From: Tetraselmis striata
Taxonomy: Eukaryota; Chlorophyta; Chlorodendrophyceae; Chlorodendrales; Chlorodendraceae
Direction: 5' to 3'
Assembly: GCA_006384855.1 (NCBI GenBank)
Contig: VCJN01002899.1
Location: forward strand, 1-64,000
Length of the DNA stretch: 64,000 nucleotides
The translations under genes were made by a program, and so were the position numbers. Shown here piece after piece: positions 1-9,731 of the stretch. Within the stretch, counting starts at the first letter, position 1. Every line of letters begins with the position of its first letter. The notes beneath the pieces were generated by a model. The model did no database searches. It saw nothing but the letters and a program-made list of their open reading frames with translations, and was not told where the DNA came from.

Positions 1-395
1 AAGTTATAACCGGTAGTATACATATTTAATACACAGACACACGTATATTAATGGGGATTATGTCCCGTCCACCGACTAATATACCGGATCAAGCGCCTCA
101 ATGTGGCGCGTTTACCCTTCTTAACTCGGTAGTCTACTATGTGCCGCATACCTAAATCCGAATTAATGACCGAACTAGAATATCTATATTCATTTACAAT
201 CGGTACCCGTCGTCCCCCCCGCAAGCTACCATCGGGCAGCTTGTTCGCGTAACGCGGTCTCGTCGGAATATCGGCCTAATGCCATCAACCCACATTTACT
301 AAGTACCCCAAACCCTTTGAAATGATCCTCCGCCCATTGCGAGAAGTGGGCAACATGGCATGCAGGTTATCGAACGAGCCTTTGATACCAACCGC

Positions 396-744
396 GTCGT
401 CTGCGTATAACTGACTAGCATCCGTAATATGGTTGCCTTGCCGCTAATGTGTCTGGCACGTCGCACCCTACGTGTCGTTCTACCCCATCGAAAATATCGT
501 TAGGCAATATGTTGAATAAAACGGGGGAACCAAAGCACCCATGTCGGAGGCTATGCTCTATGGTTATGGGGTCTGATAGTGTTCCCATGCCCGCCCTTCT
601 CTTTACCGCCCATACCATCGTATCCATGTATAAGGTTTTAATGAAGGAAAGCATATGCCCGGTGACTCCTATGGCTTGTAGTTTTAGGGAAAAAAGCTCA
701 CAGGGCACGGTGTCATATGCCTTCTTAAAGTCAATAAATTCCAA
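396..744 (-). pseudogene. LINE reverse transcriptase fragment
   Basis: A 109-residue open stretch (744 down to 415) carries FIDFKKAYDTVP, the first catalytic-aspartate motif of non-LTR reverse transcriptases, and further on GCFGSPVLFNILPNDIF, matching the usual GCPLSPxLFNxxxxDIF block. Just beyond the stop, in another frame, codons at 407-396 read YADD, the second catalytic motif. A frameshift therefore separates the two halves of the active site. Further downstream (about 300-260) there is thumb-like sequence with a Cys-Gly-Leu-Met pattern. The enzyme would copy the element RNA at a nicked target; this copy cannot make it. Confidence 0.8.
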
Positions 745-2065
745 TTACGTGGGTAGACCTACGCTTGGCGACGAGCCGCGATATCGAACAAGATGGCGAC
801 TTGCATGGGACCCTCCTCATTCCGCATAAAACCCGCTTGCCAACGGCGGATTGTTCCCTTTAGCTTGTATGGGCATCGCTACTCTGGCCGAGCTACACCA
901 TTGCTGGGGGATATAGTTCTTAGTCCACATCCCGTTAATTAAGACCAGCAATGCCTTGCCAAAGTGGCTATTCGGGGCGTATATCGCCAATTTCAAAGCC
1001 TCCGCAGAAATCCCATGATGCTCCTGGGTCTTATTATTGTAAAACGCCTAAGAGTCTTGAATAGTTCCTCCCGTGCTATATGCCCATTAATCCCGTTTAG
1101 TGCGGGGGCAATGGGTGGCGATGTACCGTGGCTGTGTTCCCGCTACGCCGCACGGTATATCGCAAGCCGTTGTGCGAGGGGGTGGGGGTCACGTAGCAGC
1201 TCCCGATAGTGCCGCGCCAAACACGCATTGATTGCGCCCGGCTCGGTATGAAGTACCCCCGATATCGGATCGCGTATTGGCTGGCCGTTTGCGCCCTCAA
1301 ATGAACCCGTACGGAGAGAGCGCGCCCACGTCCCGTCTCCCATTACCCTTCTTAAAATCCTGAATCATTTTTTGCACGGCCCGCTCCCTCTGTCAGCGGC
1401 GGTTATTACGTAATAGTGTCCGAACCCTATGCCGTGAAACATCATGATGTGCCGACGCCATTGCGGCATCCCGAGGGCCCCTAGTCCCCCGGCACGACAC
1501 TAAGGCCATGCGCCAACGATTCCTCGCACCTAGGATAGACCGTTGCAGCGGCAGTCCCATGCTACGACGCTTGGGCTTGGTAACATCCCCTACCCCGCGC
1601 CCCGCGCGCCATATTGCATGTATAAATTGGCCGGCGCCGGTGTGTAGGGATCCCCCCCCCTCACGAGGGCCCGCCGTCTACATGTGGGTCATATAGAGGG
1701 GCGAGGACCGCGAATGGATTAGCGGTGACGAAATCGTGGAACGGCTTCGGCCATTCAGAGGGAGAGTCACCGTGGGGAGGTTTGGGAATGGACCTTACAG
1801 ACATGCGTTCATGCATGTGAGGTGGACAGGTATTCTCACGGATGGCGCCCACAGGGAAAGAAGACATGACAGGGGAGTGATCGAAAGTGTCTCAAGAGTA
1901 GTCCACCCATGTCGAGGGCGAGAGAGTAGGGGGGGGGGGGGGGGCTATGGTGGGAAGCCGTGCGATCAAGTGGTCGAGAATGCGGCAGCCCCCCCCCCCC
2001 CCCCCCCTTTCCACCCCCGACAAGTACCGCGTTCGCGCGCCGATACATCCCGCGGCCACATGGGC

Positions 2066-2731
2066 TTACCGCCGGGAAGGCCCCCGCCAACGCCTGAGTA
2101 GAGCCGCCAACTTCCTTTCATCCTTGTTCCAATCCCCCCCCACACAACGATCATATCTCTCGGATAACTCGTACGAAGCCGCGCCAACTCGTCTTCGCGC
2201 AAGCGGTCTCGATACGGTTCCCCTTGTAAGCAAATATGCCGAGATAAATATAGTGGCCGCGGAGTCACTGCAACCTCCCTTCACCCGGACACAAGTCCAA
2301 CACGGGTGGGGTACGCCGACTGCCCGCGCCCGATACGGCGACCGGACTAACACACAACACCCACGTTCCGATGCAACGCGGTCGCCGAACGAATAGTAGT
2401 CAGAGTACCCATTCAAACGCACTAGCATATCAATCGCCCTAAGCGTGGTCTCCTGAACGAGCAAAACATCTACGGATCGCTCGATCAACGGCGCGCCAAC
2501 ATCCACCACCTCAGAAGACAACCCATTCACAATAAGCGTCACAACGCAAAGGTAGGCGGGCATGCGCAATGGGAGGGAAGGGGGAGGGCGAGGGGTGGAG
2601 AGGAGGGGGATGGCGGGCGGCATGGCAATCCAAGTACGAGGGGTGTTCCCGCAAGTACCACCCCCACCGGCCTGCAAAACGTTGTAAACGCTCGCGGACA
2701 TGCGCACCCTGCCCTTGAGTAGAATGCACAT
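2066..2731 (-). pseudogene. LINE endonuclease (exonuclease-endonuclease-phosphatase fold) fragment
   Basis: A 221-residue frame whose middle part looks like the N-terminal endonuclease of LINEs. IVNGLSSEVVDVGAPLIERS resembles the NVNGL...K...L...L opening, DVLLVQETTL is the catalytic Glu block (xxLQET), RGCCVLVR the RGG-V-x-V block, and GGDWNKDE the GDWN/GDFN block. The first 75 residues are low-complexity and probably not coding. The segment sits upstream of the reverse transcriptase remains, as expected. The alternative, a cellular AP endonuclease, is less likely given the neighbouring reverse transcriptase. Confidence 0.7.
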
Positions 2732-2740
2732 CCAAGCGCA

Positions 2741-3090
2741 CTAGCCCATCCCGTTGCACCACACGATCGATCTTCGGAATGGCCGAGGGCCGGTAATTAA
2801 ACACCCGACCGACGCGGTTCTAAAAGGCAAGTAGTGGCAACGGATCCCCTCAACAACACGCACGACGCACGGACGCCCCAGTGCCCCCGGTTAGGTGCCC
2901 AGCCGTCCAAGGGCGAACCCCGTCACTACGACGGCTGCACCCGGTGGCGCGCGGCTGCCCATATATCGGGGCCAACCCTACCGGAGCTACGGTTATGTTA
3001 TACCAGACGGGTAATGCGGTAGGGTCCTGGCAAACATTCCCTAGCGCGATACGGGTAACGGATCCCCGAGTCGCCGGCCGGACAGGGGGC
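2741..3090. other. Unassigned stretch between LINE and TIR element
   Basis: Open frames on both strands here are short and show no recognisable motif. It may be the 5' region of the LINE, since the LINE frames point away from it, but nothing in the sequence proves that. Confidence 0.4.
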
Positions 3091-3139
3091 AATATCGAGT
3101 CAAAATGGGCACATTTACGGACTCGAAAATGTGCCCCCC
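3091..3139 (+). repeat. Left terminal inverted repeat
   Basis: 49 bp starting AATATCGAGTC and ending in six C residues, matching the reverse complement of 9410-9458 with one C/G difference. The repeat itself contains a smaller foldback: GGGCACATTT and AAAATGTGCCC separated by a short loop. Confidence 0.85.
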
Positions 3140-3161
3140 ACGTGATCGCTTAGACTCGTAT

Positions 3162-3184
3162 ATGTACCCACTTTTTGGGTACAT
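3162..3184. repeat. Subterminal hairpin, left
   Basis: Arms ATGTACCCA and TGGGTACAT around a five-base CTTTT-type loop, 22 bp inside the left TIR. A different hairpin takes the equivalent place at the other end. Confidence 0.7.
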
Positions 3185-3749
3185 TTCAGGTGCAATTTAT
3201 AACTATACGAGAGTACTAACAATGACCATTCGCCGTGTCCTCTTCGCGCCCTCTCCTGCGTAAAGTACTACCCGCCTCAACCTAGGTGGTGGGGCTACTT
3301 CGCGCCATTTTGCGCGCCACGGTGGCCCACCCTGTTAAGGATTTCACTCCTCGCTGCTCGAAGCTCCAAGAGACCTGCTGCAGCGCCGCCGTTTTAGGAG
3401 CCATCTCCGCCAGACCCCGCTGGCAGTGGTTGAGATGCGGGCTTGGAGGACCCGCCAGCCTGACGCGGCGCCGCTACGACCTGGTAGTAGCGGTCATCGA
3501 CTAAGACGGGGGGGGGGGGGGGTGGTTAGAGACCCGGCTCGGCAGATCAAGCAGGTGTTGGTGGACTTACTAAGCGTTGCTTCTTGATGTGTTGAATGCC
3601 GCGCCGCATCTCGTTGTCGTTGCGCCAGTCGCGCACGGTGCGAATCGAGTAGCCACAGTGTTTTACAGTCTTGCTCTGGCACTCCCCGAAGAGGGCAGAA
3701 TCCACGGCAGCGTACCACCAATCTACGGAAAAGTCCGGCGCAACAGCCT

Positions 3750-4840
3750 GCAAGACAAGGTTCCACGACGCACGGGAGCCGGGTGTGGAAAAGCGTCTCA
3801 TCGTTACAAGAGCTAGGAGCGACAGTACACGGGTTTTTACGCGAGATGCGGGCGTTCACCTGCCCCCGCTGCCGAGATGCGGTACCCCCACCGTCACGGT
3901 TGACTCTCTCCACCCTATGCATCTCTTGCTCGTCAGTCTTGCCAGCGGTGTCCTCAGCCACAGCTGGCAAGACTGACGCGAGCCTCCGGGTTCCAGTGCC
4001 GCATCTCTCTCGGCGCAACCGTATGTACGACATGGTTCCACGACGCACAGAAGTCGGGTTTGGAAAAGCGTCTCGTCGTTACAAGAGCTAGGAGCGACAG
4101 TACACGGGTTTTTACGCGAGAGATGCGGGCGTTCACCTGCTCTTGCTGCCGAGATGCGGGTAATCCCACCCTCACGGTAAATCTCTCCACCCTTTGCATC
4201 TCTTGCTCTTCAGTCTTGCCAGCGGTGGCCGGAGGCAAGACTGGCGCGAGGATGTACTTGTCGTCCCCAATGTGGGCCTCCGGGTTCCAGTGCCGCATCT
4301 CTCTCGGCGCAACCGTCTGTAAGACATGGTTCCACGACGCACAGAAGTCGGGTTTGGAAAAGCGTCTCGTCGTTACAAGAGCTAGGAGCGACAGTACACG
4401 GGTTTTTACGCGAGAGGTGCGGGCGTTCACCTGCGGAGATGCGGTACCCCCACCGTCACGGTAAAATCTCTCCACCCTATGTATCTCTTGCTCGTCAGTC
4501 TTGCCAGCGGTGGCCTCACCCACCGCTGGCAAGACTGACCCGAGGATGTGCTTGTCGTCCTCAAAGTGGGCCTCCGGGTTTCATTACCGCATCTCTCTCG
4601 GCGTAACCACCTGTAAGACAAGGTTCCACGACGCACTGGAGTCGGGTTTGGAAAAGCGTCTCGTCGTTAAAAGAGCTAGGAGCGACAGTACACGGGTTTT
4701 TACGCGAGAGATGCGGGCGTTCACCTGCTCTTGCTGTCGAGATGCGGGTAATCCCACCCCTCACACTTAACTATCTCCACCCTCTGCATCTCTTGCTCGT
4801 CATTGTTGCCAGCGGTGGCCTGAGGCTCTTCCAAAAGGAG
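3750..4840. repeat. Tandem array, about four copies of a ~287-bp unit
   Basis: The phrase GGTTCCACGACGCAC recurs near 3760, 4043, 4329 and 4622, each time followed by the same pattern (GTCTCGTCGTTACAAGAGC, then ACACGGGTTTTTACGCGAG, then a Cys-rich-coding stretch). Units differ by small insertions and substitutions. Minus-strand frames read through the copies with recurring CASWNHVLQTVAPREMRHW-like peptides, so the array probably grew by duplicating a coding segment of the element's own gene. Confidence 0.8.
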
Positions 4841-5091
4841 GAGTCGGCCCACGCTTCTTGGAATGCTTCTTGCGCAGCTTAATGGGCGACAAGCTGCTGC
4901 TCTTGCCTCCATAGGCGGAGACGCGGGTCGGGGAGGCGGAGATGCGGCACCGCCACGGGAAGATATGGCCCTGCGACTCCCACCAGCGGCACCCGAAGGC
5001 GCCTGATGGCTTGACGTGGCTTCGCGTTTCGGCTTAGGCGCCTGGAAGGGTCGTCGTCCTCCAGCTCTATCGCCATCTTGGAGGAGGACTC

Positions 5092-5432
5092 GGCCCGCGC
5101 TCCTTGGAATGCTTCTTGCGCAGCTTAATGGGCGACAAGCTGCTCTTGCCTCCCGTGCTCAACGCACCGTGCGGGCGCTTCGTCGCTCTCGAAGGCTGAG
5201 GCTCACTCGGCGGCTTGGCAGTCTCCGAGGGACCAAGCCTGCTCGGGGGAGGGGCGGAGCTGCTCGAAGCTCTATCAAGAGACCTGCTGCAGCGCCGTTT
5301 TGGGAGCCATCTCCGCCGGACCCCGGTGGCGGCGGTTGAGATGCGGGCTTGGAGGACCCGCCAGCCTGACGCGGCGCCGCTACGACCTGGTAGTAGCGAT
5401 CGTCGACCAAGACGGTGGGGGGTAAAGAGCTG
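5092..5432 (-). repeat. Duplicated coding segment, copy 1
   Basis: About 340 bp closely matching 7812-8150 in the same orientation, with a shorter third piece near 3340-3500. On the minus strand it encodes Pro/Ser/Arg-rich sequence containing RYYQVVAA. It is separated from copy 2 by the 190-bp array and the 30-bp minisatellite. Confidence 0.7.
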
Positions 5433-5479
5433 GCTCGGCAACCTTCCAGTATGAGGATTTTATGATAAAAGGGGATTTA

Positions 5480-6725
5480 CTTGCCCATATGCTTTACAAT
5501 ACAATACAGATTGCAAGTCAGTACCACTAAGGCCTGGTATTTGCTCGCGGCACGCCGCAGATTGCTGCAGCGCTGCACCGCAGATGCTGCCTTAAGGCGT
5601 GCTCTAATTGTCTAGATGGCTGCAAACCATTTAGTATGCGGGGCTGCATGGCATAGCAGGGATGTGAACACGCACCGGCTTGACGATACTATACAGATTT
5701 GCAAGGCAGTACCACTAATGCCTAATATTTGCTCGCGGCACGCCGCAGATTGCTGCAGCACTGAACCGCAGATGCTGCCTTAAGGCATGCTGTAATTGTC
5801 TAGATGGCTGCAAATTATTTAGTATGCGGGGCTGTATGGCATAGAAGGGATGTGAACACGCACCGGCTTGACGATACTATACAGATTTGCAAGGCAGTAC
5901 CACTAATGCCTGATATTTGCTCGCGGCACGCCGCAGATTGCTGCAGCCATTTGCCTAGATGGCTGCAGACCATTTCGTATGCGGGGCTGCATGGCATGGA
6001 AGGGATGTGAACACGCACCGGCTTGACGATACTATACAGATTGCAAGGCAGTACGGCTAATACCTTATATTTGCTGGCGGCACGCCGCACAGTGCTGCAG
6101 CGCTGCACCGCAGATGCTGCCTTAAGGCATGTTTTAATCGCCTGGATGGCTGCAACCCATTTATTAGTGTGCAGGGCTGCATGGCATGAAAGGGATGTGA
6201 ACACGCATCGGCTTGACGATACTATGCAGATTGCATGGCAGTACGGCTAATACCTTATATTTGCTGGCGGCACACCGCAGAGTGCTGCAGCCATTTGCCT
6301 AGATGGCTGCAACCCATTTATTAATATGCGGGGCTGCATTGCATAGAAGGGATGTGAACACGCACCGGCTTGACGATACTATACAGATTGCAAGGCAGTA
6401 CGGCTAATACCTTATATTTGCTGGCGGCACGCCGCAGATTGCTGCAGCGCTGCACCGCAGATGCTGCCTTAAGGCATGTTTTAATTGCCTGGATGGCTGC
6501 AAACCATTTATAAGTATGCGGGGCTGCATGTCATGAAAGGGATATAAACACGCACCTGCTTGACGATACTATACGGATTGCAAGGCAGTAGGGCTAATGT
6601 TTGATATTTGCTGGCAACACGCCGCAGATTGCTGCAGCGCTGCACCGCAGATGCTGCCTTTAAGCATGCTTTGATTGCCTGGATGGCTGCAAACCATTTA
6701 TAAGTATGCGGGGCTGCATGAATCA
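5480..6725. repeat. Tandem array, about seven copies of a ~150-190-bp unit
   Basis: Recurring blocks: ACCGGCTTGACGATACTATA, GCAAGGCAGTA, GCGGCACGCCGCAGATTGC, CTTAAGGCATG and ATGCGGGGCTGCATGGCAT. Some units lack the ~40-bp block holding the CTTAAGGCATG part, so two length classes alternate. Short frames that run through it are by-products of the repeat. Confidence 0.85.
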
Positions 6726-6739
6726 CCAACATGCGCCGC

Positions 6740-7032
6740 CCGCGGCGCCAACGCGGCCCGCGGCGCGTTGGCGCCCCGCTGCGCGGCCCGCGGCGCGTTG
6801 GCGCCCCGCTGCCCCGGCCGCGGCGCGTTGGCGCCCCGCTGCCCCGGCCGCGGCGCGTTGGCGCCCCGCTGCCCCGGCCGCGGCGCGTTGGCGCCCCGCT
6901 GCCCCGGCCGCGGCGCGTTGGCGCCCCGCTGCCCCGGCCGCGGCGCGTTGGCGCCCCGCTGCCCCGGCCGCGGCGCGTTGGCGCCCTGCTGCCCCGGCCG
7001 CGGCGCGTTGGCGCCCCGCTGCCCCGGCCGCG
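6740..7032. repeat. GC-rich 30-bp minisatellite, about nine copies
   Basis: The unit GCCCCGGCCGCGGCGCGTTG plus GCGCCCCGCT repeats almost perfectly. The first two copies and one late copy carry single changes. Because 30 is a multiple of three, several frames on both strands stay open and spell decapeptide repeats such as RGALAPRCPG; these are unlikely to be genes. The unit contains the palindromes CCGCGG and GGCGCC. Confidence 0.9.
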
Positions 7033-7187
7033 CTAGCAAAGGAAGTGCGGTTTGTGAAATCGACGGACAGGAGTCGATTCGACTCTTATCTGCGGTTGAG
7101 AATGATTTGTTATGATCGTTGACTATGATTAATGAGGTATTGTCCAGGGAGCTATGGCAGCGAATTTCAAGCTGCATGAATCCCTTG

Positions 7188-7574
7188 TCACGGACCAGAC
7201 ACGAACTCACGTTGCTTGCCGAGGTGCTCCGAGAGGTGCGCTCTAAAAGTCGCCGAATCTCTTCCGACGACCAACCACAAGGCGCGTCCGTTGGTTTCGG
7301 GGTTTCTTGGGTGCTTTGACGCGATGAAAAGTACACGATTCGCTGTCAACAGGCTGTCGAGGTAGATCATTCGCGGGAGGGGCCCTTGCGTCAAGTAGGT
7401 GCTCGGAATCTGCACGCGATAGATTTCCGCCTTGGAGGCCGCCAGCAACGGTAGGAGGACATCCAGGTGAGTGAACCAAGGCGACGTGACAACGACAAAG
7501 GGCTCCTTGGACAGGGCAGCGTTACAAGTAGAGCTAGGAGCGACAATACACGGGTTTGTACACGAGAGATACAT
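7188..7574 (-). pseudogene. Coding fragment, possibly methyltransferase-like
   Basis: A 128-residue minus-strand frame with non-random composition. FVVVTSPWFTHLDVLLPLL resembles the D-x-V-x-(T/S)-(P)-P-(W/F) motif IV region of N6-adenine methyltransferases, followed by alternating strand and helix-like sequence (YRVQIPSTYL, YLDSLLTANRVLFIASKHP, ALWLVV). Such domains occur in DIRS retroelements of algae and in phages. No S-adenosylmethionine-binding motif I is visible upstream, so the reading is tentative. It could equally be an unknown domain of the element's protein. Confidence 0.3.
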
Positions 7575-7811
7575 TTAGTAGGAGGCCGAGATGTCCGCGC
7601 ATGCGGCGTTACGGGCTTTGCGTCCCGAGATGAGGGCTTTTTGGGCGGAGATGTGGGTCGGGGACGCAGAGATGGGGCACCGCCATGGGAAGATGTGGCA
7701 AGGCGACTTCCAGCAGCGGCACCCGAAGGCGCCTGGCGGCTTGACCGGGTTTCGCGTTTCGGCTTAGGGGGTCGTCGGCCTCCAATTCTTTCGCCATCTT
7801 CAAAGGAGGAC

Positions 7812-8150
7812 TCGGCCCGCGCTTCTCGGAACGCTTCCTACGCAGCTTCATGGGCGACAAAGTGGTCTTGCCTGCTGTGCTCAACGCACCGTGCGAGCGC
7901 TTCGTCGCTCTCGAAGGCTGAGGCTCACTCGGCGGCTTGGCAGTCACCGAGGGACCAAGCTTGCTTGGGGGAGGGGCGGAGCTGCTCGACGCTCGAGGAG
8001 ACCTGCTGCAGCGCCGTTTTGGGAACCATCTCCACCGGACCCCGCTGGCGGTGGTTGAGATGCGGGCTTGGAGGACCCGCCAGCCTAACGAGTTGCCGCT
8101 ACGACCTGGTAGTAGCGGTTGTCGACCAAGACGGTGCGGGGTGCCGAGCT
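7812..8150 (-). repeat. Duplicated coding segment, copy 2
   Basis: Direct-repeat partner of 5092-5432. It joins smoothly to the coding fragment upstream on the minus strand (8085-8495), so it is the more likely original. Confidence 0.65.
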
Positions 8151-8495
8151 GCCTTGGCAGGGCTGGCAGGTGTTGGTGGACTTCGTGAAGCGTTTGTTCT
8201 TGATTTGTTGAATGCCGCGCCGCATCTCGTAGTCGTTGTGCCATTCGCGCACGCTGCGAATCGAGTAGCCACAGTGTTTCACAATTTTCGCCGAGCATTG
8301 GGTCGACAAGTGGCGCTTCTTGTTGAAGGGGGGTCGTGGAGATGGTCTATGTAGGGAGGGGGGGCGTGTGAGAATCTTTTCCCTCACGCGCGAAGATGCG
8401 CACACGTTTGAGGTTTTGTTGACAAGGGGCGAGGGGTTACCATTTTGCTCCCACTTGTGGCGCTTGTGGCGGAGCTCGTTTGTCCAGGCGGACAC
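8085..8495 (-). CDS. Unrecognised basic, Cys-containing protein segment of the TIR element
   Basis: 136-residue minus-strand frame starting SAWTNELRHKRHKW, with KIVKHCGYSIRSVREWHNDY and CQPCQ further on. A related stretch (KTVKHCGYSIRTVRDWRNDN) occurs at 3547-3801, so this peptide is a duplicated, conserved part of the element. The RSVREW piece could be a helix-turn-helix, but that is only a guess. Directly upstream on the same strand (8515-8570) is a Glu-rich stretch encoded by a CCT microsatellite. No family was recognised. Confidence 0.4.
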   Translation of the reverse strand: MSAWTNELRHKRHKWEQNGNPSPLVNKTSNVCASSRVREKILTRPPSLHRPSPRPPFNKKRHLSTQCSAKIVKHCGYSIRSVREWHNDYEMRRGIQQIKNKRFTKSTNTCQPCQGSSAPRTVLVDNRYYQVVAATR

Positions 8496-8707
8496 CCTCC
8501 GACAGTAATGGGCCCCTCCTCCTCCTCCTCCTCCTTCTCCTCCTCCTCCTCCTCCTCCTCTTCCTGTCCGTGCTCATCCTCATGAATCGTGGCCAAAGGT
8601 TCACCTAGACCGGCTCCAGACTGTTCGACATCGGTCTGCGTGGGTTGAGATCCCTGAGATGCGCGATGGCGAGGTGCGCTTAACGCAGCCCACGGCGCCG
8701 AGATAAG

Positions 8708-9100
8708 TTATGCTAACGAAGATGCGAGTCCGCGTACCGTTGGAGTCGCTCCGGGGAGTGGGTCCAAAGGTGGCACGCCTCGAGGCTGGGGGTTAGGCTG
8801 AGGCCCCGGCTCGGCCAAAGGCTGCGAATCTCCGCCGTACCAAGGCCATGGCGGTCCGCTCCGATGTTGCCCACCGCTCGGTTGCAGGGGCCTTTTGGGC
8901 TGAGTCGTGGGTATTGGAGCCTGACACGCCCTCCTGCCCGAGCGCAAGTGCATCTGCGGAGAATCTTGCGCCATGGGGGTCACTAGCAGTGCGTCGGGAG
9001 CCGTCGTTGGCTCGAAACCAAGCGCAGCTGCAGATGCCCCCGCCACCGGAGTCTTCAACCGGGCAGAGGTGCGTTTTCCTTTGCGAGGATGGTCTGCCAT
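8708..9100 (-). CDS. Probable N-terminal exon of the TIR element's protein (unknown)
   Basis: Starting at the ATG at 9100, the minus-strand frame reads MADHPRKGKRTSARLK and continues as Pro/Ser/Gln-rich, low-complexity sequence. It is oriented away from the right TIR, as a first exon of the element's gene should be. The upstream 28 codons of the open frame lack coding character, so the internal ATG is preferred. No family resemblance beyond a disordered, basic N-terminus. Confidence 0.35.
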   Translation of the reverse strand: MADHPRKGKRTSARLKTPVAGASAAALGFEPTTAPDALLVTPMAQDSPQMHLRSGRRACQAPIPTTQPKRPLQPSGGQHRSGPPWPWYGGDSQPLAEPGPQPNPQPRGVPPLDPLPGATPTVRGLASSLA

Positions 9101-9373
9101 GCTTTTGTGAACCAAGATGCGTGAAGATGCCTCCCTGAACAAAAGCGCGAGGGTGCTTGCGAGTGATAGAAGAGTGAAAAGCACAGCGACGGAGTAGCAT
9201 TCGAGGCAAAAACGGTTAGCATGGACTGGTAGCGACGCATCTCGTCAAGGGGCGGTGGACAGATGCGTAGTACATAGTGCAGTATAGGTGAAGGGTACCT
9301 CGTACAGTGTTGGCAAGAATGTGTGAAAGGCTAGTTTCACAGTACATTCGTACGGTATTGGGCGTTACTCAGC

Positions 9374-9399
9374 TTTTGCACCCCCTTGGGGGTGCAAAA
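9374..9399. repeat. Subterminal hairpin, right
   Basis: Perfect 12-bp arms (TTTTGCACCCCC and its complement) around TT, 10 bp inside the right TIR. Its sequence differs from the left hairpin, but position and form are alike. Confidence 0.75.
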
Positions 9400-9409
9400 A
9401 CCGAGTTAA

Positions 9410-9458
9410 GGGGGGCACATTTTCGAGTCCGTAAATGTCCCCATTTTGACTCGATATT
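9410..9458 (-). repeat. Right terminal inverted repeat
   Basis: Partner of the left repeat, 48 of 49 positions identical in reverse complement. It ends six bases before the TG that opens the direct-repeat pair at 9465, so the two structures almost touch. Confidence 0.85.
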
Positions 9459-9464
9459 TGTCGT

Positions 9465-9731
9465 TGTTAAGTATTAACTGAGGTTAGAAAACGACAACGG
9501 AGTGATGCCCCAATCCTATAGCGGTGCCAGCCCTAGTCGGCCGTGTGCAATCGGCGCCACGATGCTCCGGAAATTTCCGGAATCTTCCTGCGCCGATTTG
9601 TACGTCGGCCGCCGGCATCCCCGGCACCGGAGGGTTGGTGGCAGCAGCTCTAGACCCTTCAACAGCACTGGCTATTTAGGCGGGACACGGACTCGGCACA
9701 GTCCATCCCTTTTGCTGTTGCTTGCGCAACA
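9465..9731 (+). repeat. Direct repeat, left copy (TGTT...AACA)
   Basis: 267 bp opening TGTTAAGTATTAACTG and closing GCTTGCGCAACA, identical base for base to 10610-10876. The identity extends four bases upstream (TCGT). The TG...CA ends resemble LTRs, but no primer-binding site follows this copy, no polypurine tract precedes the other, and no target duplication flanks the pair. Confidence 0.8.

Larger units (their letters stand above)
60..2740 (-). mobile_element. Decayed LINE (non-LTR retrotransposon) with apurinic-type endonuclease
   Basis: Minus-strand pieces in the expected LINE order. An endonuclease-like segment (2066-2731) comes first, then a linker around 1143-1343 typical of the region between endonuclease and reverse transcriptase, then reverse transcriptase motifs (396-744). 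The pieces lie in several frames with many stops, so this is a dead copy. The layout suits an APE-type LINE (RTE, CR1, L1 or Jockey-like); the clade cannot be chosen by eye. The 3' end near the window start has no clear tail or target duplication. The upstream edge lies close to the inverted repeat that begins at 3091. Confidence 0.75.
3091..9458. mobile_element. 6.4-kb element bounded by 49-bp terminal inverted repeats
   Basis: The two ends (3091-3139 and 9410-9458) are inverted copies with a single mismatch. Just inside each is a short perfect hairpin. No target-site duplication is visible next to either end. Between them lie minus-strand coding remnants (about 9100 down to 7188), a duplicated coding segment, and three separate tandem-repeat families. 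No transposase was recognised. One fragment (7188-7574) vaguely recalls methyltransferase domains found in DIRS-type elements, so a DIRS relative or a non-autonomous DNA transposon are both possible. Element boundaries are well supported; family is not. Confidence 0.65.

Noticed and set aside
6675-7336. Long overlapping frames with decapeptide repeats such as RGALAPRCPG
   Set aside because: The 30-bp unit is a multiple of three and stop-free, so all frames stay open; no coding signal outside the repeat.
8514-8575. Acidic Glu-rich domain
   Set aside because: Encoded by a CCT microsatellite; may be part of the neighbouring frame but is not evidence for a domain.
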